Positions 1-4,284 of a stretch of DNA of 5,906 nt are shown piece by piece. The translations under genes were made by a program, and so were the position numbers. The stretch is from an uncultured Candidatus Competibacteraceae bacterium (GTDB lineage: Bacteria > Pseudomonadota > Gammaproteobacteria > Competibacterales > Competibacteraceae). The DNA lies in contig CALGOO010000208.1 in the NCBI GenBank assembly GCA_937960715.1, positions 1 through 5,906 on the forward strand, written 5' to 3'. The notes beneath the pieces were generated by a model. That model did no database searches. It saw nothing but the letters and a program-made list of their open reading frames with translations, and was not told the DNA's origin. The number at the start of each line of letters is the position of its first letter. The first letter of the stretch is position 1.

Positions 1-1
1 C

Positions 2-781
2 TGGAACGAGTTCTGCGACTGGTATCTGGAACTGTCCAAGCCGGTGCTGACCGATTCCGCCAGTTCCGAGGCAGCCCAGCGCGGCACGCGGCGGACGCTG
101 GTTCAGGTGCTGGAAACCTTGCTGCGGTTGCTGCATCCGCTGATGCCGTTCATCACCGAGGAAATCTGGCAGCGGGTCGCGCCGCTGGCCGGGAAAATCC
201 CCCCCAACCCCCCTTTGACAAAGGGGGGAGCCGAAGGCGGTGGGATTTCCATCATGCTCCAATCCTACCCGGAAGCCGACAAATCGCTGCTGGACGGACC
301 AGCCGTAGCCGACATCGAATGGCTGCAACAATTCCTGCTGGGCGTGCGCCGGATTCGCGCCGAAATGAACATCGCCCCCGGCAAACCGCTGTCGGTGCTG
401 TTGCAGCACGGTTCGGAAGCGGATCGAGATCGGCTGGAGCGACAGCGCCGGGCCTTGATGACCCTGGGCCGGCTGGAATCCATCGCCTGGCTGGGAGACG
501 AAGAACCCGCGCCGGAAGCCGCCACCGCCCTGGTCGGCGGCATGAAAATTCTGATCCCCATGGCTGGCCTGATCGACAAGGCGGCGGAAAGCACCCGTCT
601 GGAAAAGGAAATCGCCAAGCTGCGCCAGGAAGCGGAACGCGGCGCGGCCAAGCTGGGCAACGCCAACTTCATCGGCCGCGCCCCAGTCGAAGTCGTCGAA
701 AAGGAACGCGCCCGCGTGGCGGAACTCCAAATCGCCATCACCAAGCTGGAAGAACAACTGACGCGCATTCGACAGTTGTAA
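2..781 (+). CDS. valS: Valyl-tRNA synthetase, C-terminal fragment (5' end outside window)
   Basis: Cytoplasmic class I aminoacyl-tRNA synthetase that joins valine to tRNA-Val using ATP. Only the last 259 residues are visible; the catalytic and editing domains lie upstream of the window. The frame opens with WNEFCDWYLELSKPVL, a hallmark of the ValRS anticodon-binding domain. It continues through HPLMPFITEEIWQRV and IRAEMNIAPGKPL, both typical of the family. The final 70 or so residues (about nt 568-778) are heptad-like and charged, beginning LIDKAAESTRLEKEIAKL and containing GNANFIGRAPVEVVEKER. This is the C-terminal coiled-coil arm that contacts tRNA. The stop is TAA at 779-781. One oddity: between LAGK and IMLQ an extra loop reading IPPNPPLTKGGAEGGGIS is encoded by a palindromic element at 195-248. 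The frame stays open through it, so the gene is probably functional. The DUF2333 gene follows after 36 nt, suggesting co-transcription. Confidence 0.97.
   Translation, partial: WNEFCDWYLELSKPVLTDSASSEAAQRGTRRTLVQVLETLLRLLHPLMPFITEEIWQRVAPLAGKIPPNPPLTKGGAEGGGISIMLQSYPEADKSLLDGPAVADIEWLQQFLLGVRRIRAEMNIAPGKPLSVLLQHGSEADRDRLERQRRALMTLGRLESIAWLGDEEPAPEAATALVGGMKILIPMAGLIDKAAESTRLEKEIAKLRQEAERGAAKLGNANFIGRAPVEVVEKERARVAELQIAITKLEEQLTRIRQL
195..248. repeat. 54-bp palindromic repeat element inserted in frame within valS
   Basis: The element is bounded by inverted ends AAATCCC (195-201) and GGGATTT (242-248). These can be extended by GG/CC on the outside if one A is bulged. Inside is a perfect 10-bp inverted repeat, CCCCCCTTTG (208-217) and CAAAGGGGGG (219-228), separated by one base. 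The length is 54 bp, exactly 18 codons, and the translated product contains PPNPPLTKGG. From memory, C-run/TTTG/G-run palindromes of this style are dispersed in many copies in some environmental gammaproteobacterial and cyanobacterial genomes. They sometimes read through coding sequence as NPPLTKGG-like peptides. No transposase is present, so if mobile it would be a non-autonomous MITE or REP-like element. Only one copy lies in this window, so its repeat nature is inferred from structure and recollection. Confidence 0.75.
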
Positions 782-806
782 GTTCGGCAACCTACCCAAA
801 AATTTC

Positions 807-810
807 AAGG
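807..810 (+). promoter_or_regulatory. Shine-Dalgarno for the DUF2333 gene, decides the start
   Basis: AAGG lies 7 nt before the ATG at 818. The earlier in-frame ATG at 812 is only 1 nt from it, too close for normal initiation. The start at 818 is therefore preferred, which removes two residues (MP) from the longest open frame. Confidence 0.6.
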
Positions 811-817
811 AATGCCC

Positions 818-1897
818 ATGGACGCTCAAGAATCCGTATCCTCGACCAAGCCCAAACTGGGCCAAAAAGTGACCCAGGTCGCCACGCTCTATAACCCGCG
901 CACCTGGAAGGAAAAAGGTTTGTGGTGGACGCTTGGCCTGTTCCTAGTCACTTATGTCGTCGTGGTCATCGTGCTCGGCTTCATCTGGTCGCGCTCGCCC
1001 GGCGAATTCGACGTGCGCGAGTACGCGCAGGAAACGGCCAAGAAAGGCCAGCAGAAGCTGGTGCCGGGCTATGCGACCACCGTCGCCGCCATCCATATCG
1101 CGGAAACCCTGCTGGACAAGCCGGGCGGTTACCTCAGCAACGACCTGACGCCGCCGGGCGTCTATCTGGACAACATTCCCAACTGGGAATACGGGGCGCT
1201 GACCGAACTGCGCGATCTGGTGCGCGCCATGCGCAACGACTTCAGCCGCTCCCAGACCCAATCCATCGAGGACAAGGATTTGCAGGTTGCCGATCCGCAG
1301 TTCAACTACGACTCCAATTCCTGGATTCTGCCGTCCTCCGAGTCGGAATACCGCAAGGGGGTCGAAGCGCTGTACCGCTATCTCAATCGCTTGGCCGACG
1401 AGAAAGCCTTCGATGGCCAATTCTTCACCCGCGCCGACAACCTGAGCGTCTACTTGCAAGTGGTCGAGAAGCGGCTGGGCAGTCTGGCGCAACGGCTGGC
1501 GGCCGGCGTCGGTCAGGCCCGCTTCAACCTGGATCTCGCCGGCGATCCGAACGCCCGTCAGTCCACGCCAACCCCCGCCCAGTCCCAGGTCAAGACCCCG
1601 TGGCTGAAGATCGACGACGTGTTCTTCGAGGCGCGCGGTTACACCTGGGCGCTGGTGCATACCCTCAAGGCGTTGGAAGTGGATTTCAACGACGTGCTCG
1701 CCAACAAGAACGCCCTGGTCTCGCTCAAACAGATCATCCGCGAGTTGGAAAATACCCAAAGCTTCATCTGGAGCCCGATGATTCTCAACGGCACCGGCTT
1801 CGGGCCGATGGCCAATCATTCGCTGATCATGGCCTCGTACATCTCCCGCGCCAACGCCGCGATCATCGACCTGCGCAATCTATTGTTGCAGGGCTAG
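818..1897 (+). CDS. DUF2333 family membrane-anchored protein
   Basis: Conserved protein of unknown function, 359 residues from the chosen start. A short basic cytoplasmic N-terminus (about 1-34, rich in K and R) precedes one hydrophobic segment at about 35-57 (LWWTLGLFLVTYVVVVIVLG). The remaining 300 or so residues are hydrophilic and largely helical, and would lie in the periplasm by the positive-inside rule. I assign DUF2333 from blocks I recall from Pseudomonas members: AETLLDKPGGYLSND (95-109), PPGVYLDNIPNWEYG (112-126), RNDFSRSQ (139-146), SWILPSSESEYRKG (168-181), RADNLSVYL (205-213) and LGSLAQRL (220-227). A Pro/Thr/Gln-rich stretch at about 246-260 looks like a flexible linker between two helical parts. 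No catalytic motif is visible. The gene sits between valS and the YdjM-like gene in one probable operon. The stop TAG at 1895-1897 is 1 nt before the next ATG, so translation is probably coupled. The family call is firm; the function is unknown. Confidence 0.85.
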   Translation: MDAQESVSSTKPKLGQKVTQVATLYNPRTWKEKGLWWTLGLFLVTYVVVVIVLGFIWSRSPGEFDVREYAQETAKKGQQKLVPGYATTVAAIHIAETLLDKPGGYLSNDLTPPGVYLDNIPNWEYGALTELRDLVRAMRNDFSRSQTQSIEDKDLQVADPQFNYDSNSWILPSSESEYRKGVEALYRYLNRLADEKAFDGQFFTRADNLSVYLQVVEKRLGSLAQRLAAGVGQARFNLDLAGDPNARQSTPTPAQSQVKTPWLKIDDVFFEARGYTWALVHTLKALEVDFNDVLANKNALVSLKQIIRELENTQSFIWSPMILNGTGFGPMANHSLIMASYISRANAAIIDLRNLLLQG

Positions 1898-1898
1898 G

Positions 1899-2654
1899 AT
1901 GGCGGATTTCAACACCCACCTGATGGGGGCGGCGGCGGTCAGCGGGCTGGCCGCCACGGTGCTGGTGATGACTGGCCAGTTTCCCCATCAGGCGGTCATC
2001 GGTTATTTCGTGCTTGGCGTCGTCGGCGGCTTGTTGCCGGACCTCGATTCGCCCACCTCCATCCCGATTCGAATCGCTTTCGCCACGCTGGCCGTGGCGG
2101 CCGGTTTTTTGGTGGTGTTCACCTTTGGCCGGCGCTATTCGCTGGTGGAACTGGTCATCCTGTGGTTCGGCTGTTTTCTGTTCATCCGTTATGGCCTGTT
2201 CAATCTGTTCGACCGGCTCACCGTTCACCGCGGATTGGTTCACTCCATCCCGGCGGGCGTCGGTTGCGGGCTGATCGCGACCCTCGTCGCTTTCCAGGTC
2301 TTCAATGCCTCCGTCGTCCATGCCTGGCTGTGCGGGGCCTTCGTCACCCTGGGCTTCCTCGTCCATCTGCTGCTGGACGAGTGGTACAGCGTCGATCTGT
2401 CCGGCAAAAAACTGCTGAAAAGCTCGTTCGGCACCGCGTTCAGTCTGGGCAGCCTCGACCAGCCCATCGGCACGGCGGTGCTCTATCTGGCGGTGATCGC
2501 GCTGTTTTTCCTCTGTCCTTCGCCCCGACCCTTCACCGAGCTGATGCTGGACCGCGACACCTATCGCGGCGCGACCCAGCGCCTGCTGCCCGGCGAAACG
2601 TGGTTTCCAGGGTTCCTGCGTCGGGTGGCGCCGCCCAGCCTGTCGGGCCGGTGA
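1899..2654 (+). CDS. DUF457/YdjM-type inner-membrane protein, putative metal-dependent hydrolase
   Basis: Integral membrane protein of 251 residues in the family usually labelled membrane-bound metal-dependent hydrolase (DUF457; E. coli YdjM is a member). The expected polar motifs are all present: an N-terminal FNTH with His7, LPDLDSP at 46-52 (Asp48, Asp50), HRGLVHS at 110-116 (His110, His115) and HLLLDEW at 156-162 (His156, Asp160). These His and Asp residues are the presumed metal ligands. Hydrophobic segments lie at about 11-25, 32-46, 58-76, 82-100, 115-134, 140-158 and 190-206, giving a polytopic protein. The last 45 residues are polar and probably cytoplasmic. The start ATG at 1899 has AGGG at 1890-1893, 5 nt upstream inside the preceding gene, and only 1 nt separates the two genes. 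No biochemical activity is established for the family as far as I know, so hydrolase is a label from motifs. E. coli ydjM is SOS-regulated, but I see no LexA box near this gene. Confidence 0.84.
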   Translation: MADFNTHLMGAAAVSGLAATVLVMTGQFPHQAVIGYFVLGVVGGLLPDLDSPTSIPIRIAFATLAVAAGFLVVFTFGRRYSLVELVILWFGCFLFIRYGLFNLFDRLTVHRGLVHSIPAGVGCGLIATLVAFQVFNASVVHAWLCGAFVTLGFLVHLLLDEWYSVDLSGKKLLKSSFGTAFSLGSLDQPIGTAVLYLAVIALFFLCPSPRPFTELMLDRDTYRGATQRLLPGETWFPGFLRRVAPPSLSGR

Positions 2655-2665
2655 GCCCGCTGGCT
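2637..2665. other. GC-rich hairpin spanning the two convergent stop codons
   Basis: CGGGC (2644-2648) pairs with GCCCG (2655-2659) around a 6-nt loop that contains the TGA of the YdjM-like gene. An outer AGCC (2637-2640) can pair with GGCT (2662-2665), which overlaps the permease stop. No T-run follows on either strand, so it is not a standard intrinsic terminator. It may act as an RNA 3'-end structure for both mRNAs, or may be chance in GC-rich DNA. Confidence 0.25.
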
Positions 2666-3953
2666 ACAGCCACAGATATCGCGCCAGGAACAGCCCGGCC
2701 ACCACCGCCATCGGCAAGCCGATCCGCTCGCGCTGGCCCGTCAGCAGGTGCAGCAGCACATGGCTGATCACCCCAAAGGCGATGCCGTCGGCGATGGAGA
2801 AGGTGAACGCCATGACGGTGACGCAACACACCGCCGGGGCGCTCTCGGTCAGATCGTCCCAATTCAGCTCGGTCAGGCCACGCAGCATCAGGATGGCGAC
2901 GTACAGCAACGCGGGAGCGGTCGCGTGCGGCGGCGCCATCGCCGCCAGCGGCGCGAACACCAGGCTGGCCAGGAACAGCAGGGCGATCACCACGGCGGTC
3001 AGGCCGGTGCGGCCGCCGGCGGCGATGCCGGCGGTGCTTTCCAGGTAGCTGGTCGTGCTGGACGTGCCCAGCAGCGCGCCGGCGCTGATCGCCGTGCTGT
3101 CGGCCAGCAGGGTCCGCTCCAGTCGGGGCAGTCGACCCTGAGCGTCGAGAAAACCGCCGCGCTGGGCGATGGCGATCAGGGTGCCCGAGGTTTCGAACAG
3201 GCTCATCAGGAAGAAGCTCAGCACCACCCCCAGCACCGCCGGATCGAGCGCGGCGCGGATGTCGGCCTTGAACAGGGTCGGCGCCAGGGAAGGCGGGGCG
3301 GAAAACACGCCGGTGAACGGACTCAGGCCCAGCGCCACCGACACCGTCGTGACCGCCAGGATGCCGATCAGAATCGCGCCAGGCACGCCGCGCCGATCGA
3401 GCGCCGCCATCAGCAGGAAACCGCCCATCGCCAACAGAGCCGGCGACGCCTTGACGTTGCCGAGAGTCACCAGGGTATCCGGACTGGCCGCCACGATGCC
3501 CGCCGCGCGCAGGGCCAGCAACGCCAGGAACAACCCGACCCCGGCGGTGATGGCGTGTTTGAGGCCGGTGGGAATGGCGTTGACGAACCATTCCCGAACG
3601 CGCAGCAGGCTGACCAGCACGAACAGCAGGCCGGACAGGAACACCGCGCCCAGCGCCGTTTCCCACGGCAGACCCATACCCTTGACCAACCCGAAGGTGA
3701 ATACGGCGTTGATCCCCATGCCGGGCGCCTGACCGATGGGGTAATTGGCCAGCAGGCCCATGAGCAGGGAGCCGAGGGCGCTGGCCAGACAAGTGGCGAC
3801 GAACACGGCGCCGCGGTCCATGCCGGCCTGGCCGAGAATGTCGGGGTTGACGAACAGAATGGCCGACATGGTGAGGAAAGTGGTGCAGCCGGCCAGGATT
3901 TCGGTGCGCGCAGTCGTGCCGCGCGCTCGTAGCGCGAAGAATGGTTCCAGCAT
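2664..3953 (-). CDS. NCS2-family purine permease (AzgA/GhxP-like hypoxanthine/guanine/adenine transporter)
   Basis: Inner-membrane nucleobase importer of 429 residues, the usual length of the AzgA branch, probably driven by proton symport. It opens in family style with FFALRARGTTARTEILAGCTT at residues 5-25. Further family signatures are VNPDILGQAGMD (35-46), QAPGMGINAVFTFG (75-88, with the conserved Asn82), LFETSGTLIAIAQRGG (252-267), and GTSSTTSYLESTAGIAAGGRTG (296-317, with Glu305, in the TM10 region, as probable substrate ligand). Long hydrophobic segments fill the rest, consistent with the 14-helix NCS2 fold. The TM8 motif reads FETSGT where members I recall usually have FDT or FDS, a conservative change. 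The ATG at 3951-3953 is the only sensible start: an in-frame TGA lies 9 nt upstream (3963-3965). No Shine-Dalgarno precedes it; the leader is pyrimidine-rich. The gene is convergent with the valS operon (9 bp between stops) and divergent from pgm. Substrate choice among adenine, guanine and hypoxanthine cannot be read from sequence alone. Confidence 0.92.
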   Translation of the reverse strand: MLEPFFALRARGTTARTEILAGCTTFLTMSAILFVNPDILGQAGMDRGAVFVATCLASALGSLLMGLLANYPIGQAPGMGINAVFTFGLVKGMGLPWETALGAVFLSGLLFVLVSLLRVREWFVNAIPTGLKHAITAGVGLFLALLALRAAGIVAASPDTLVTLGNVKASPALLAMGGFLLMAALDRRGVPGAILIGILAVTTVSVALGLSPFTGVFSAPPSLAPTLFKADIRAALDPAVLGVVLSFFLMSLFETSGTLIAIAQRGGFLDAQGRLPRLERTLLADSTAISAGALLGTSSTTSYLESTAGIAAGGRTGLTAVVIALLFLASLVFAPLAAMAPPHATAPALLYVAILMLRGLTELNWDDLTESAPAVCCVTVMAFTFSIADGIAFGVISHVLLHLLTGQRERIGLPMAVVAGLFLARYLWL

Positions 3954-3984
3954 GAGGACGGTTCAGGGAAAGTGGTGAAGAATG

Positions 3985-4005
3985 CGTTCGCGAAACAGGC
4001 GAACG
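3985..4005 (-). other. Small hairpin in the permease leader
   Basis: CGTTCG (3985-3990) and CGAACG (4000-4005) form a 6-bp stem with a 9-nt loop, 32 to 52 nt upstream of the permease ATG. The stretch also contains the perfect 8-bp palindrome TTCGCGAA (3987-3994). ACGCAT (4013-4018) is complementary to ATGCGT (3982-3987), which overlaps the left arm, so the two pairings compete. This could be leader RNA structure or a protein site; no homology is claimed. Confidence 0.35.
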
Positions 4006-4025
4006 TCCCCGGACGCATGATGCGC

Positions 4026-4068
4026 CCCACCGAACCACCGGCCGATTGCCGACGCCCGGTTCGGTGGG
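4026..4068 (-). repeat. Perfect 11-bp inverted repeat upstream of the permease (operator or leader hairpin)
   Basis: CCCACCGAACC (4026-4036) is exactly complementary to GGTTCGGTGGG (4058-4068). Within the 21-nt spacer, CGGC (4039-4042) and GCCG (4048-4051) make a second 4-bp stem capped by a 5-nt loop. The whole folds as an 11-bp stem, an asymmetric internal loop and a short apical stem. Its right arm begins 2 bp downstream of a candidate minus-strand -10 box. It would therefore either overlap the permease transcription start as a DNA operator or form the first structure of the permease mRNA. No T-run follows on either strand, arguing against a terminator. Confidence 0.55.
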
Positions 4069-4069
4069 A

Positions 4070-4075
4070 AGTATA
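4070..4075 (-). promoter_or_regulatory. Candidate -10 box for the permease promoter
   Basis: Read on the minus strand this is TATACT, 5 of 6 matches to the sigma-70 -10 consensus, inside the palindrome GTATAC (4071-4076). The predicted start near 4063 would give a leader of about 110 nt. No good -35 hexamer is found at 15 to 18 bp spacing (the sequence there is C-rich) and there is no extended TG. The promoter would be weak or activator-dependent, if real. Confidence 0.3.
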
Positions 4076-4223
4076 CGAAGTTGACCGCGTCAGGGGGTGG
4101 GCATGGGCGGTATCCATCAGCAATGGGCTGTGTCACGGCTCGAGTTGACCCTGCTCTCGGCCGCGCCTTGACGCCATGCGGTCTTGACTCGTGCTGGTTG
4201 TGGGTTCTATCCCGATGCCGACG

Positions 4224-4243
4224 CGCGCAAAATCGCGCATAAT
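4224..4243 (+). promoter_or_regulatory. Candidate pgm promoter -10 with overlapping tandem 10-mer
   Basis: CATAAT at 4238-4243 matches the -10 consensus in 5 of 6 positions and lies 41 nt before the pgm start, giving a leader of about 35 nt. It is part of a tandem pair, CGCGCAAAAT (4224-4233) and CGCGCATAAT (4234-4243), identical in 9 of 10 positions. GCGCG (4223-4227) can also pair with CGCGC (4234-4238). No convincing -35 box lies 16 to 18 bp upstream. The repeat could be a regulator site over the promoter; this is inference from position only. Confidence 0.35.
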
Positions 4244-4267
4244 AAGTTGGCGTATTTAAAAACCCCC

Positions 4268-4273
4268 AAGGAG
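4268..4273 (+). promoter_or_regulatory. Ribosome-binding site of pgm
   Basis: AAGGAG precedes the ATG at 4285 by 11 nt, a strong Shine-Dalgarno with slightly long spacing. It supports this ATG as the start. The protein begins about 15 residues before the conserved PGTSGLR block, as in homologues. Confidence 0.65.
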
Positions 4274-4284
4274 AGCGCCCGTTC

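Larger units (their letters stand above)
3954..4284. other. 331-bp divergent intergenic region between the permease and pgm
   Basis: This is the only noncoding stretch over 300 bp. Reading left to right it holds: a pyrimidine-rich permease leader without a Shine-Dalgarno (3954-3980); a small hairpin (3985-4005); a perfect 11-bp inverted repeat (4026-4068); a candidate minus-strand -10 box (4070-4075); four plus-strand TTGAC pentamers (4081, 4145, 4168, 4184); and a tandem 10-mer overlapping a candidate plus-strand -10 box (4224-4243). The pgm ribosome-binding site is at 4268-4273. Open frames cross it on the minus strand, but they overlap these signals and resemble no family I know. I see no tRNA and no known riboswitch consensus. 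Confidence 0.7.

Noticed and set aside
195..248. The valS repeat as a pseudogenising insertion or a miniature IS with target-site duplication.
   Set aside because: The frame stays open to a normal C-terminus, no transposase is present and I see no clear direct target duplication at its edges.
812..820. The ATG at 812 as the start of the DUF2333 gene.
   Set aside because: Only 1 nt separates it from the AAGG Shine-Dalgarno. The ATG at 818 has a 7-nt spacing.
2748..3932. A 394-codon plus-strand frame antisense to the permease.
   Set aside because: The product is rich in Gln, Arg, Gly and His with no hydrophobic core and no known domain. It is complementary to membrane-helix codons and best seen as a shadow.
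2533..4038. A 501-codon minus-strand open frame overlapping the permease in another frame.
   Set aside because: The product is an Arg/Gly/Pro/His-rich low-complexity string, typical of an off-frame reading. The 2664-3953 frame has clear NCS2 motifs and membrane segments.
3954..4068. A classical purine riboswitch ahead of the purine permease.
   Set aside because: The two conserved loop sequences and the three-way-junction core of the purine aptamer are not visible. Only generic hairpins are present.
4026..4068. The 11-bp inverted repeat as an intrinsic terminator.
   Set aside because: No T-run follows on either strand, the 21-nt spacer is long, and no gene ends nearby on either strand.
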